Assembly (NCBI RefSeq): GCF_003340565.1
Contig: NZ_QPLK01000015.1
Coordinates: 1 to 64,000 of the forward strand
Reading direction: 5' to 3'
DNA: 64,000 nucleotides
DNA from: Rhodovulum sp. 12E13
Lineage (GTDB): Bacteria; Pseudomonadota; Alphaproteobacteria; Rhodobacterales; Rhodobacteraceae
Shown here piece after piece: positions 27,411 to 36,816 of this stretch. The position numbers were made by a program, and so were the translations under genes. Position 1 is the stretch's first letter. The number at the start of each line of letters is the position of its first letter. The notes under the pieces were generated by a model that made no database searches, was not told where the DNA came from, and was given only the letters and a program-made list of their open reading frames with translations.

Positions 27411-28622
27411 ATGTCGCCCCCCAACTCGCCCCCTCCGGGCCCTGTCGGCCTGGCCCCCTATGCCTGCCATCCGGGGCGTTCGCGCGGACGGCTGCATGCC
27501 GAGCCCGAGGCCGCGTTCCGCTCGGCGTTCCAGCGCGACCGCGACCGGATCATCCATTCCTCCGCCTTCCGGCGGCTCAAGCACAAGACGCAAGTGTTCG
27601 TAGAACACGAGGGCGACTATTACCGCACCCGGCTCACCCACTCGATCGAGGTGGCGCAGGTGGCGCGCACCGTCGCCGGCGCGCTGGGTCTGAACCAGGA
27701 GCTGACCGAGGCGGTGGCGCTGGCGCACGATCTCGGCCACACGCCGTTCGGGCATACCGGCGAGGATGCGCTCGACGCCCTGATGGCGCCGCACGGTGGG
27801 TTCGACCACAACGCGCAGACGATTCGCATCGTGACATCGCTCGAGCGCCACTATGCCGGCTTCGACGGGCTGAACCTGACATGGGAGACGCTCGAGGGCA
27901 TCGCCAAGCACAACGGCCCGGTCGAGGGGCCGCTCCCCTACGGGTTGGCCGGGTACCAGGTGCAGCACGACCTCGATCTCGAAACCTGGGCCTCGGCCGA
28001 GGCGCAGGTGGCGGCCATCTCCGACGACATCGCCTACAACAACCACGACCTGCACGACGGGCTGCGGGCGGGGCTGTTCACCGACGCCGAGCTCGCCGCG
28101 CTGCCGGTCGTGGGTCCGGCCTATGCCGCGGTCGACGCCGCATGGCCGGGCCTCGACCCGAAACGGCGCCGGCACGAGGCGCTCAGGCGCGTCTTCGGCG
28201 AGATGGTGGGCGACGTCATCGACACCGCCCGCGCCCGGCTCGAGGCGGCCATGCCCGGCACCCCCGATGCCGTGCGCGCGATGGGCGGGCCGGCCGTCGC
28301 CTTCTCGGAGGGCATGGCGCAGGCGGTGCAGGAGATCCGCGCCTTCCTGTTCACGCGGATGTACCGCGCGCCCCGGGTGATGGAGGAGCGCGCCCGCGTG
28401 ACGGCGGTGATCGACGACCTCTTCCCCCTCTACATGCGCCGCCCCGACCTGCTGCCTGTCGCCTGGCAGGCCGACATCGCCGCCGCCCGAGGGCAGACCG
28501 CGCTCGCCCGGATCGTCGCCGACTACGTGGCAGGCATGACCGACCGCTTCGCCCTCCAGGCCCATGCCCGCCTCTTCGGAGGCGGCGCGGCGGCCGACGA
28601 CGTCGCCGGCGCCCCGCGCTGA
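27411..28622 (+). CDS. dgt: dGTPase-like HD-domain triphosphohydrolase
   Basis: Hydrolyses dNTPs (typically dGTP) to nucleoside and tripolyphosphate. It has 403 residues with the HD metal-binding set: RLTHSIEVAQVAR, AHDLGHTPFGH (His106-Asp107) and later EAQVAAISDDIAYNNHD. The conserved HSSAFRRLKHKTQVF precedes it. It belongs to the shorter type-2 dGTPase-like class of Alphaproteobacteria. It is followed by the argS operon, as in many relatives, here with a long interspersed repeat in between. Confidence 0.93.
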   Translation: MSPPNSPPPGPVGLAPYACHPGRSRGRLHAEPEAAFRSAFQRDRDRIIHSSAFRRLKHKTQVFVEHEGDYYRTRLTHSIEVAQVARTVAGALGLNQELTEAVALAHDLGHTPFGHTGEDALDALMAPHGGFDHNAQTIRIVTSLERHYAGFDGLNLTWETLEGIAKHNGPVEGPLPYGLAGYQVQHDLDLETWASAEAQVAAISDDIAYNNHDLHDGLRAGLFTDAELAALPVVGPAYAAVDAAWPGLDPKRRRHEALRRVFGEMVGDVIDTARARLEAAMPGTPDAVRAMGGPAVAFSEGMAQAVQEIRAFLFTRMYRAPRVMEERARVTAVIDDLFPLYMRRPDLLPVAWQADIAAARGQTALARIVADYVAGMTDRFALQAHARLFGGGAAADDVAGAPR

Positions 28623-28747
28623 CGGATCGACAGGCGGCGCCCGGGGAGCGCGGACCGCGTTCTGCGAACGACGGCCCACCCACCCCGGCATCCCTCGCCT
28701 GCGCGCGCCGTTCGCCGGCCGGCCCCGCCCCGCCCCGCCCCGCCCCC

Positions 28748-28833
28748 GCTTCTTCTTGCTCCAAGTATCCCGGGGGAGTCGCCGCGACTGCGGCGACGGG
28801 GGCAGCGCCCCCATCGGCCGGCGCCGATGGCGC
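28748..28833 (+). repeat. Long interspersed repeat copy (86 bp)
   Basis: GCTTCTTCTTGC followed by a diverged AAGTATCCC core, GC-rich hairpins and a closing GCGCC-GAT-GGCGC hairpin. Same orientation as dgt, 125 bp after its stop, and just before the argS promoter. Confidence 0.7.
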
Positions 28834-28848
28834 GCATGGGCGGGGTGG

Positions 28849-28876
28849 TTGACCGCCTCCCCGGTCCTGCTACACC
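28849..28876 (+). promoter_or_regulatory. Putative argS operon promoter
   Basis: TTGACC, 16 bases, TACACC, about 30 bases before the chosen argS start. Confidence 0.55.
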
Positions 28877-28906
28877 GCGCCTCGCCCTTCCATGACGAGG
28901 CCCCCC

Positions 28907-30652
28907 ATGAACCTCTATGCAGACATCCGCAGCCTCGTCACAGACACGCTCGGCGCGATGGCGCGCGAGGGTGCGCTGCCGGAGGGGCTCGATACCGCCG
29001 CCGTCACCGTCGAGCCGCCGCGCGACCCCGCCCATGGCGACATGGCGACGAACGCCGCGATGGTGCTGGCCAGGCCGGCGGGGAGGAAGCCGCGCGAGAT
29101 CGCCGAGTCGCTGGCACCTCGCCTCGCGGCCGACCCCAGGGTGGCGGCGGCCGATGTGGCCGGCCCGGGCTTCATCAACCTGCGCCTCGCCCTGCCGGTA
29201 TGGGGCGACGTGCTGCGTGCCGCGCTCGCCGAGGGCGCCGGCTACGGCCGCTCGTCGATGGGGCAGGGCCAGAAGGTCAACGTCGAATACGTCTCGGCCA
29301 ACCCGACGGGGCCGCTCCATGTCGGCCACACGCGGGGCGCGGTGGTGGGCGACGCGCTGGCCGCCCTGATGGCCTTCGCCGGCTACGAGGTGACGCGGGA
29401 ATACTACATCAACGACGGCGGCGCGCAGGTCGACACGCTCGCCCGCTCGGTCTACCTGCGCTATCTCGAGGCGCATGGGCAGGAGGTGGCCTTCGCCGAG
29501 GGCACCTATCCCGGCGATTACCTGATTCCCGTGGGCCAGGCGCTGAAGGACGTGCACGGCGACGCCTTCGTCGGCCAGCCGGAGAGCGTGTGGCTCGACG
29601 AGGTGCGCGCCTTCGCCATCGAGAAGATGATGGAGATGATCCGCGAGGATCTCGCCGCCCTCGGCGTGACGATGGATCGCTTCTTCTCCGAAAAGTCGCT
29701 CTACGGCACCGGCCGCATCGAGGCCGCGCTCGATAGCCTGCGCGCGAAGGGCCTGATCTACGAGGGCGTGCTCGAGCCGCCCAAGGGCAAGGTGCCCGAC
29801 GACTGGGAGCCGCGCGAGCAGACGCTGTTCCGCTCGACCGCGCACGGCGACGATGTCGACCGTCCCGTCATGAAGTCGGACGGCGCCTGGACCTACTTCG
29901 CCCCCGACATCGCCTATCACTATGACAAGCTCGAACGGGGCTACGACCTGCTGATCGACGTCTTCGGCGCCGATCATGCGGGCTACGTCAAGCGGATGAA
30001 GGCGGCGGTCTCGGCGCTGTCGGACGGGCGGGTGCCGCTCGAGATCCGGCTGACGCAGCTGGTGAAGCTCTTCAAGGGCGGCGAGCCGTTCAAGATGTCC
30101 AAGCGGGCGGGCACGTTCGTGACGCTGCGCGACGTGGTCGACGAGGTTGGCGCCGACGTGACCCGCTTCGTCATGCTCACGCGCAAGGCCGACGCGCCGC
30201 TCGATTTCGACTTCGACGCGGTGCTGGAGCAGACCAGGGAAAACCCGGTGTTCTACGTCCAGTACGCCCATGCGCGCGTGTGTTCGCTGCAGCGCAAGGC
30301 GCAGGAGGCGGGCATCGACGTCTCCGATGCCGCCCTCGCCGCCGCCGACCTGTCGCGCAACGCCCACGAGGCCGAGACGGCGCTGGCCGCCAAGATCGCG
30401 GAATGGCCGCGTCTGGTCGAGATCGCGGCACGCACCGGCGAGCCGCATCGCGTGGCCTTCTACCTCTACGATCTCGCCGGCCAGTTCCACGCGCTGTGGA
30501 ACAAGGGCAACGACGAGCCGGCGCTGCGCTTCCTGCAGGAGGGCGACACGGCCACATCCCAGGCCAAAATCGCCCAGGCGCGGGCCGTGGCGGTTGTGAT
30601 CGCGACGGGCCTGTCTATCCTCGGCGTCACACCGGTGGACGAGATGCGCTAG
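28907..30652 (+). CDS. argS: Arginyl-tRNA synthetase
   Basis: Class I synthetase charging tRNA-Arg; 581 residues. It carries the N-terminal Add1 domain, the HIGH-type motif [14 protein letters not shown] (near residues 138-141), the KMSKR-type loop [11 protein letters not shown], and the DALR anticodon-binding C-terminus. The start at [11 protein letters not shown] is preferred since a GAGG site is 7 bases upstream; an ATG five codons earlier lacks one. It heads argS-SPOR-nagZ-scpA-scpB. Confidence 0.97.
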   Translation: MNLYADIRSLVTDTLGAMAREGALPEGLDTAAVTVEPPRDPAHGDMATNAAMVLARPAGRKPREIAESLAPRLAADPRVAAADVAGPGFINLRLALPVWGDVLRAALAEGAGYGRSSMGQGQKVNVEYVSANPTGPLHVGHTRGAVVGDALAALMAFAGYEVTREYYINDGGAQVDTLARSVYLRYLEAHGQEVAFAEGTYPGDYLIPVGQALKDVHGDAFVGQPESVWLDEVRAFAIEKMMEMIREDLAALGVTMDRFFSEKSLYGTGRIEAALDSLRAKGLIYEGVLEPPKGKVPDDWEPREQTLFRSTAHGDDVDRPVMKSDGAWTYFAPDIAYHYDKLERGYDLLIDVFGADHAGYVKRMKAAVSALSDGRVPLEIRLTQLVKLFKGGEPFKMSKRAGTFVTLRDVVDEVGADVTRFVMLTRKADAPLDFDFDAVLEQTRENPVFYVQYAHARVCSLQRKAQEAGIDVSDAALAAADLSRNAHEAETALAAKIAEWPRLVEIAARTGEPHRVAFYLYDLAGQFHALWNKGNDEPALRFLQEGDTATSQAKIAQARAVAVVIATGLSILGVTPVDEMR

Positions 30653-30738
30653 ACGTCTCGCCGCCGCACCGAGCAGACCATTGGCCGCGGAGCAGGCCCC
30701 CGTCAGAGGGGCGGCGCGGCCGGCAGACGAGGCAGAGC

Positions 30739-31881
30739 ATGAGCATGACCGCAGGCACCGGGCACCCGGCCGCCGTGGGGCGCAGGGCGCCCATGGCGTA
30801 TCGGCAGGGCAACGACGCGCCGATCTCCGACTGGTCGGAGGCCGGCTTCGACGACACCCTCTACAGCACTGCGTCATCGCCCCGGGCGCCGATTGCGGCG
30901 GCCCTGCACGTGGGCGGTGCCATCGCCTCGCTCGCGCTTGTCGTGGGCATCGGCGTCTGGGGCTACGGGCAGGTGATGCGCGACGTCTCCGGCGTGCCGG
31001 TGGTGCAGGCGCTCGACGGGCCGATGCGCGTGGCGCCCGAGGTGCCGGGAGGGCAGATCGCCGACCACGCGGGGCTGGCCGTGAACGAGGTCAAGGCGGG
31101 CGGTGCGGCCGCGGCGCCGCCCCAGCGGCTGCGCCTCGCGCCCGAGCCGGTGACGCTTGCCGAGGAGGATCTGCCCGCGCCCGAGCTCGCCCCGGCGCCG
31201 CCTGCGCCCGGCCCGGCGACGGAGCGCGCCGCGCAAGCCGACGCGTCGCCGCCCGCACCCCGGCCCGCACCCGCGACGGCCGAAGGGCTGCCGGTGGTCG
31301 AGGCCCGTTTCGAGACCACCGGCATGTCGGAGGCCGACGCCGCCCGCGCCGCTGCGATCGTCGCCGCGATCACCGAGGAGATTGCACCGCTCGGAACCGA
31401 TGGCGGAGATTCGCTGCCCGCGGCCGAGATCGGGGCCGGCTCCGACGAGGCGGCGGAGACGGTCGAGCTCGCGATGGCCGGCCCGGGCCTCGCCCGGTCG
31501 CTGCGCCCCGTCCCGCGGCCGGGCCCGCGGATGCGGCCCGCCTCGGTGCCCGCCTCATCGACCGAATCGGTCGCTCTCGGCGCCGAGGCCGCCCCCGAGC
31601 CTGCCGCGGGCGACATGGGGCCGGTCGAGCCGGGCACGCGGCTGGTGCAGCTCGGCGCCTACGACAGCGTCGAGGAAGCCCGCGCCGCATGGGGGGACAT
31701 CGCCGCCCGCTTCGCCCCGATGCTCGACGACAAGGCGCGCGTTCTGGAAGAGGCCGAGGCCGGCGGCCGCGCCTTCTGGCGCCTGCGCGCGCAGGGGTTT
31801 GGCGACCTCGCGAGCGCCCGCCGCTTCTGCGCCGCGCTGGTGGCCGACCAGGCCGACTGCATCCCCGTGGTCGCCCGGTGA
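30739..31881 (+). CDS. SPOR-domain membrane protein
   Basis: A 380-residue cell-envelope protein: cytoplasmic N-terminus, one transmembrane helix near residues 52-76 (AALHVGGAIASLALVVGIGVWGYG), a long Pro/Ala/Glu-rich periplasmic linker (about 90-300) and a C-terminal SPOR domain (RLVQLGAYDSVEEARAAW ... ARRFCAAL). SPOR domains bind denuded septal peptidoglycan, so a cell-division role is likely. Its position between argS and nagZ is the standard alphaproteobacterial order. The linker is low-complexity, and its exact length is likely variable. Confidence 0.92.
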   Translation: MSMTAGTGHPAAVGRRAPMAYRQGNDAPISDWSEAGFDDTLYSTASSPRAPIAAALHVGGAIASLALVVGIGVWGYGQVMRDVSGVPVVQALDGPMRVAPEVPGGQIADHAGLAVNEVKAGGAAAAPPQRLRLAPEPVTLAEEDLPAPELAPAPPAPGPATERAAQADASPPAPRPAPATAEGLPVVEARFETTGMSEADAARAAAIVAAITEEIAPLGTDGGDSLPAAEIGAGSDEAAETVELAMAGPGLARSLRPVPRPGPRMRPASVPASSTESVALGAEAAPEPAAGDMGPVEPGTRLVQLGAYDSVEEARAAWGDIAARFAPMLDDKARVLEEAEAGGRAFWRLRAQGFGDLASARRFCAALVADQADCIPVVAR

Positions 31882-31960
31882 GGCGGCCCGGCGCCGCCCG
31901 TGCCACGCCACCTGCCGGCGCTCGCCTTTCGCCGGCACGCCCGCCCGCGGGGCGCCGGCC

Positions 31961-32983
31961 GTGACCCTCGCCGCCATCTTCGGCTGCGCCGGTCCGACGC
32001 TCTCGCCCGCCGAGCGGGCGCTCTTCGCCGAGGCGCAGCCCTGGGGCTTCATCCTTTTCGCGCGCAACGTCGAGACGCCGCTGCAACTCATGCGCCTGAC
32101 CTCGGCCCTGCGCGAGGCGGTGGGGCGCGATGCGCCGATCCTGATCGACCAGGAGGGCGGCAGGGTGCAGCGCATGGGCCCGCCCCACTGGCGGCTCTGG
32201 CGCCCGCCGCTCGACCAGATGCGCGCCGCCACGAGCCCCGGCGCCGCGGCCCGCGCCATGACGCTGCGCTACCGCATCATCGCCGAGGAGCTGCGGGCGG
32301 TCGGCATCGACGTCAATTGCGCGCCGCTCGCCGACCTCGCCCGCCCCGACACCCACCCGATCCTGAAGAACCGCTGCTACGGCACCGAGCCTGTCGCCGT
32401 GATCGGCGCCGCCCGCGCCGTCGCCGAGGGGCTGATGGCGGGCGGCGTGCTGCCGGTGCTCAAGCACATCCCCGGACACGGCCGCGCCACCGCCGATTCC
32501 CATCTCGAGCTGCCGCAGGTCGAGACGCCCGCAGACGTTCTCGAGGCAGAGGATTTCGCCGCCTTCCGCGGCCTTTCCGACCTGCCGCTCGGCATGACCG
32601 CGCATATCGTCTATTCGGCCATCGACCCGCGAGCGCCCGCCACCTGCTCGCCCACGATGATCCGCCTGATCCGCGAGCGGATCGGCTTCGGCGGCCTGTT
32701 GATGACCGACGACATCGCGATGGCGGCCCTGACCGGCTCTCCCTCGGAGCGCGGGCATGCCGCGCTCGCCGCCGGATGCGATCTCGTCCTGCATTGCAAC
32801 GGCGCGTTCGACGAGATGCGGGCACTTGCCGCCGATCTGCCGCCGATGACTGCCGGGGGCGAGGCCCGCGCCGCAGCCGCGCTGGCCGCACGGCGCCGCC
32901 CCGCGCCCGTTGACATCGCCGCGCTCGAGGTCGAACTTGACGGCCTTCTTGCAGGCGGAGCCCATGGCCGGGACCACGGATGA
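31961..32983 (+). CDS. nagZ: Beta-N-acetylhexosaminidase
   Basis: Cytoplasmic family-3 glycosidase that removes GlcNAc from anhydro-muropeptides during peptidoglycan recycling. The 340-residue protein shows ILIDQEGGRVQR, the loop KHIPGHGRATADSH with the catalytic Asp/His pair, and MTDDIAMAAL with the nucleophile Asp. The start is a GTG; no nearer ATG is available. Its end overlaps the scpA start by 20 bases. Confidence 0.95.
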   Translation: MTLAAIFGCAGPTLSPAERALFAEAQPWGFILFARNVETPLQLMRLTSALREAVGRDAPILIDQEGGRVQRMGPPHWRLWRPPLDQMRAATSPGAAARAMTLRYRIIAEELRAVGIDVNCAPLADLARPDTHPILKNRCYGTEPVAVIGAARAVAEGLMAGGVLPVLKHIPGHGRATADSHLELPQVETPADVLEAEDFAAFRGLSDLPLGMTAHIVYSAIDPRAPATCSPTMIRLIRERIGFGGLLMTDDIAMAALTGSPSERGHAALAAGCDLVLHCNGAFDEMRALAADLPPMTAGGEARAAAALAARRRPAPVDIAALEVELDGLLAGGAHGRDHG

Positions 32984-33812
32984 CAGCTCTGGAGACAGCG
33001 CGGGCGGGGCAGAGGTCGTCCCCTTCGCGGGGCATGGCGGCGATGTCGCGGCGCGGCTGGCGGCCGAGACGCTGGTCATCGATGTCGACGGCTTCGAGGG
33101 GCCGCTCGACCTGCTGCTGACGCTGGCCCGCACGCAGAAGGTCGACCTGAGGCAGATCTCGGTGCTGCAACTGGCCGAGCAATACCTGCGCTTCGTGGAC
33201 GAGGCGAGGGCGCTGCGGCTGGAGCTTGCCGCCGACTATCTCGTGATGGCCGCGTGGCTCGCCTTTCTCAAGTCGCGTCTGCTGCTGCCGCCCGACCCGG
33301 CCGAGGACGGCCCGAGCGGCGACGACCTCGCCGCCCATCTCGCCTTCCAGCTCGAGCGGCTCGAGGCGATGCGCGCGGCCGCGGCCAAGCTGATGGCGCG
33401 CGACCGGCTGGGGCAGGATGTCTTCGCCCGCGGCCTGCCCGAGGCGGTCGAGCGGGTGAGGCGCGTCAGCTACACCGCCACCCTGATGGACCTGATGCAG
33501 GCCTATGCCCGCATCCGCACCCGCGACGACTTCCGCCCCTACGTGATGGATCGCGAGAACGTCTTCACCATGGAGATGGCTCTGGACCGGCTGCGCGGCC
33601 TGATCGGCTTTGCCGGCGAATGGAGCGACCTGACGAGCTACCTGCCGCCGGGCTGGGAGGTCGACCCCGCGCGCCGCCGCGCGGCCACCGCCGCCACCTT
33701 CGCCGCCTCGCTGGAGCTGGCCAAGGAGGGCAAGCTGCACCTGCGGCAGGCCGACACGTTCGGCCCGATCCAGCTGCGGCGGGCCGAGCGCTCGGGGGGA
33801 GACGGGGCATGA
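32964..33812 (+). CDS. scpA: Segregation and condensation protein A
   Basis: Kleisin subunit that bridges SMC heads in the SMC-ScpAB condensin. It has 282 residues: an N-terminal FEGPLDLLLTLARTQKVDL typical of ScpA (about 48-66), a middle helical linker, and a C-terminal winged helix after DLTSYLP. The start MAGTTDDSS has a GGCGGAG site; an earlier in-frame start would intrude further on nagZ. It is coupled to scpB by an ATGA overlap. Confidence 0.95.
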   Translation: MAGTTDDSSGDSAGGAEVVPFAGHGGDVAARLAAETLVIDVDGFEGPLDLLLTLARTQKVDLRQISVLQLAEQYLRFVDEARALRLELAADYLVMAAWLAFLKSRLLLPPDPAEDGPSGDDLAAHLAFQLERLEAMRAAAAKLMARDRLGQDVFARGLPEAVERVRRVSYTATLMDLMQAYARIRTRDDFRPYVMDRENVFTMEMALDRLRGLIGFAGEWSDLTSYLPPGWEVDPARRRAATAATFAASLELAKEGKLHLRQADTFGPIQLRRAERSGGDGA

Positions 33813-34516
33813 CCGACGAGACCGCGGGCGCCGAGGGCCCGCCGACGGACGACGAGCGCACGTTGTTCGAGGCGCCCCCCCTGGGCGAGCAGGAGCGCAT
33901 GGTCGAGGCCATCCTCTTCGCCTCGGCCGAGCCGGTGACGGTGGCCGAGCTGAACGCGCGCATGCCGCACGGGGCCGACGCCGGCCGCGCTCTGCCCGAA
34001 CTCGCGAGGCGCTACGAGGGCCGCGGCGTGCGCGTGGTTCGGGTGGGCGATGCCTGGGCGATCCGCACCGCGCCCGACCTCGGCTTCCTGATGCAGAAGG
34101 AGACGGTCGAGACGCGCAAGCTGTCGCGCGCGGCGATCGAGACGCTGGCCATCGTCGCCTATCACCAGCCCGTCACCCGCGCCGAGATCGAGGAGATCCG
34201 CGGCGTGGCCGTCTCGCGCGGCACCGTCGATCTGCTGATCGAGCTCGACTGGATCCGCTTCGGCCGGCGGCGCGAGACGCCGGGGCGGCCGGTCACCTTC
34301 GTCACGACCCGCGCCTTCCTCGACCATTTCGGGCTCGAGAGTGCGAAGGATCTGCCCGGCCTGCGCGAGCTGCGCGCCGCGGGCCTGCTCGACAACCGCC
34401 CCCCGCCGGGCATGGGGGCGGAGGACGAGGAGCGCGACGACCAGCCGGAACTGTTCGAGGACGATCCGGCCCCTGCCGGCCCGACCGCCGCGCCCGGCGA
34501 GGGGGGCCGGGAGTGA
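33809..34516 (+). CDS. scpB: Segregation and condensation protein B
   Basis: Winged-helix partner of ScpA in the SMC complex. The 235 residues show VEAILFASAEPVT at the first winged helix, KLSRAAIETLAIVAYHQPVTRAEIEEIRG at the second and GRRETPGRPVTFVTT, all hallmarks of ScpB; the C-terminal 40 residues are acidic and Pro-rich. In many Alphaproteobacteria tatABC follow here, but in this window the operon ends. Confidence 0.96.
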   Translation: MTDETAGAEGPPTDDERTLFEAPPLGEQERMVEAILFASAEPVTVAELNARMPHGADAGRALPELARRYEGRGVRVVRVGDAWAIRTAPDLGFLMQKETVETRKLSRAAIETLAIVAYHQPVTRAEIEEIRGVAVSRGTVDLLIELDWIRFGRRRETPGRPVTFVTTRAFLDHFGLESAKDLPGLRELRAAGLLDNRPPPGMGAEDEERDDQPELFEDDPAPAGPTAAPGEGGRE

Positions 34517-34569
34517 GGGCCGCGGCGCTGCCCGCCGACCGGCCGGCCTGTGGCCGCTGCCGGAGACAT

Positions 34570-34592
34570 GCGTATTTGGAACAGAAAGAAGC
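34570..34592 (-). repeat. Short 23-bp interspersed repeat
   Basis: Inverted copy differing at one base from 15629-15651. It lies between convergent scpB and the broken VPLPA-CTERM gene, with the pyrimidine end toward the latter's stop. Confidence 0.65.
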
Positions 34593-34666
34593 CGCGCGCG
34601 CGCGAGCGGGCCGGTGAGGGGCGCGCATTGGCGGCGCCGGTGGCGCCGGTCGTGCGGGGGGCCGCC

Positions 34667-35477
34667 TCAGGCTGCGCGGCGCCGCGTGCGGCCTGACGCT
34701 GCGGCAAGGAGGCCGAGGCCGGCCAGCAGGGCGGGCAGGGCGCCTGGCAGCGGCACGGGCGTGATGTCGCCCAGCGTGAAGGCGACGCTGCCGCTGTCGG
34801 TCACGTCGCGCGTCGCGTTGCTCGCGGCCGCAGAGGCGCTGTTGGACAGGTTTACGAAATAGCTCTCGCCGGCTTGCAGCGTGACCTGCTGGTTCAATGC
34901 GCCGGACGTGGCCGCGCTGCCGTCGATGTCGACGAGTTCAAAGGGATTTGGAGGCATTGTTCGTGTAGCGCCCGAGCACGAAATCGAAGTAATCCACCGT
35001 GCTGATCCCCGGCAGGCCGCCCTCCCACGGACCGGCGAGAGTGACCGTCGTATCCTGGTCGACGGTGAAGTCGAATTCGAGCGTCGCCCCCATCTGGGCC
35101 GCAGGCGGGCAGGTTCCCGCGGTTTCGTTCACCACGCAAATGGCGCGGGCGAATACGGACAGGTCGATCGAGAAGCCGGTCGCCTTCAGCAGGGCCGTCA
35201 GTGCGCCCTCGACCTGGCCGGAATACTCCCGCGCAGCGCCGAGCGTGCCACCGCCGCCCGCAAGGTCGCCCACGAAGACGCTGCCCGATATGCCGCCCGC
35301 GTTCGGCGCGAGGGGGATGGTCACGGGCCCCGTGCCGGTGGGCTCTCCGGTGCTCGTCGAGGTCATCAGCGTCGCATCCCAGAAGAGCGAGCCGGTGACG
35401 TTCGAGTAGTCGAAGGTCGCCGCGGACGCAGCGGCAGGGGCCAGCCCGAAGGCGCAGACGAGGGGAACAAGACGCAT
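34667..35477 (-). pseudogene. VPLPA-CTERM exported protein gene, split by a +1 frameshift
   Basis: The first frame (start 35477, after a GGAGG site) encodes a signal peptide (MRLVPLVCAFGLAPAAASA) and a beta-rich exported domain, and stops with TGA at 34938-34940. The +1 frame then continues from ELVDIDGSAATSG to a C-terminal sorting signal: VPLPGALPALLAGLGLLAAA followed by RTRRR. VPLPA-CTERM signals are processed by an exosortase in Rhodobacterales. The break is exactly at TCC-CTT-TGA, where one base too many (or a +1 ribosomal slip) would rejoin S-L-E-L-V-D. A start ATG at 34957 could also re-initiate the second part, but without a signal peptide. Most likely a recent mutation; programmed shifting is possible. 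Confidence 0.8.
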
Positions 35478-35634
35478 CGACACGTCCTCCGTCATTCTTA
35501 CCTAAAGTAACATATGCAGCCAGCGCATGGCGCTGCAAGCAGAAATGCGGCCATTGCAGGGCAGTATGGGTCATCCGCCTGGCATCGCGGCGCAGGGGAC
35601 GTTTCCGGCGCCGCTCCCGGCGGGTGCGTGGCCC

Positions 35635-36753
35635 TTACGCGGCCCCGAAGTGCTTCGACAGCTTCAGCCCCTGGCCCTGGTAGTTGGAGGCGATGCCCTG
35701 CCCGTAGAGGCGAGCGGGCACCTCGGCCATTCGCTCGTAGACGAGCCGGCCCACGACCTGCCCGTGCTCGAGCGCGAAGGGGGCTTCGTGGCAGCGCACC
35801 TCGAGCACGCCGCGGGCGCCGGCCCCGCCCGCCGGCGCGTGGCCGAAGCCGGGGTCGAAGAAGCCCGCGTAATGCACGCGGAACTCGCCCACCATGGCGA
35901 GGTAGGGCGCCATCTCGGCGGCATGGTCGGGCGGGATATGGACCGATTCGCGGCTGACGAGAATGTAGAAAGCGCCGGGGTCGAGCACGATGCGCCCGTC
36001 CTCGGCGTGCACCTCCTCCCAGAAGTCGCGGGGTCGGTAATGGCCGATCCGGTCGAGGTCGATCAGGCCGGTATGGGGCTTGGCCCGCCAGCCGACGAAG
36101 CTGCCCGCGCCGGCGCGCAAATCGACCGAGAAGCCGAGGCCCCCCTCGATGAGCGGCTCGGTGTCGACCAGCCGCGCCGCGTCGTGCAGCGCGGCGAGCT
36201 CGGCGTCGGAGAGCACGCGCGCCCCGTTGCGCAGCCGGAGCTGCGTGAGCCGCATGCCCGGCCGCACCAGCACCGAGAAGGAGCGCGGGCAGATCTCGGC
36301 GTAGAGCGGGCCGGAATAGCCGGCGGGAATGCGGTCGAACTCGGTGCCGCCATCGGCCACGACGCGCGTGAGCAGGTCGAGCCGGCCGGTGGAGGACTTG
36401 GCGTTGGCAAGCGCGGTCAGCCCCTGCGGCAGCGCGAGCCGTTCCATCAGCGGGACGAGGTAGACGCAGCCCTTCTCGAGCACGGCGCCGCCCGAGAGAT
36501 CGACGCGGTGCATCTCGAAATCCGCGAGGCGTGCGGAGACGTGGCGCCCCTTGCCCGGCAGGAACGAGGCGCGCACGCGGTAGGCCTGCGAACCGAGGCG
36601 CAGATCGAGGCTCGCGGGCTGGATCTGGCCCGGCTCGACCGCGTGCTCGGCAGCGATGGCGCCGGCCTCGACCAGCCGCTCGATCGCCTGGCAGGGCAAT
36701 ACGCCGGGCGCCTCGAGGCCGAGGGCAGCGGCGGCTGGCGAGGGATGAAGCAT
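35635..36753 (-). CDS. dcd: dCTP deaminase, double-length form
   Basis: Deaminates dCTP to dUTP for thymidylate synthesis. At 372 residues it is the long alphaproteobacterial form with two Dcd-like halves: the first with IQPASLDLRLG and KSSTGRLDLLTRV, the second with FYILVSRESVHIPPDHAAEM, GEFRVHYAGFFDPGFG and EVRCHEAPF. The C-terminal NYQGQGLKLSKHF is typical. It stands alone between the broken VPLPA gene and tRNA-Pro. Confidence 0.93.
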   Translation of the reverse strand: MLHPSPAAAALGLEAPGVLPCQAIERLVEAGAIAAEHAVEPGQIQPASLDLRLGSQAYRVRASFLPGKGRHVSARLADFEMHRVDLSGGAVLEKGCVYLVPLMERLALPQGLTALANAKSSTGRLDLLTRVVADGGTEFDRIPAGYSGPLYAEICPRSFSVLVRPGMRLTQLRLRNGARVLSDAELAALHDAARLVDTEPLIEGGLGFSVDLRAGAGSFVGWRAKPHTGLIDLDRIGHYRPRDFWEEVHAEDGRIVLDPGAFYILVSRESVHIPPDHAAEMAPYLAMVGEFRVHYAGFFDPGFGHAPAGGAGARGVLEVRCHEAPFALEHGQVVGRLVYERMAEVPARLYGQGIASNYQGQGLKLSKHFGAA

Positions 36754-36816
36754 GCGCTCTCTCCGGCGCTCTGCCGCTGGGTCACGCGGCGCGCGCCGCG
36801 CGGGGGGCGGAGCGTT

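Noticed and set aside
34667-34957. Independent small gene encoding only the VPLPA-CTERM tail
   Set aside because: It lacks a signal peptide, without which a sorting signal makes no sense, and its beginning continues the preceding frame.
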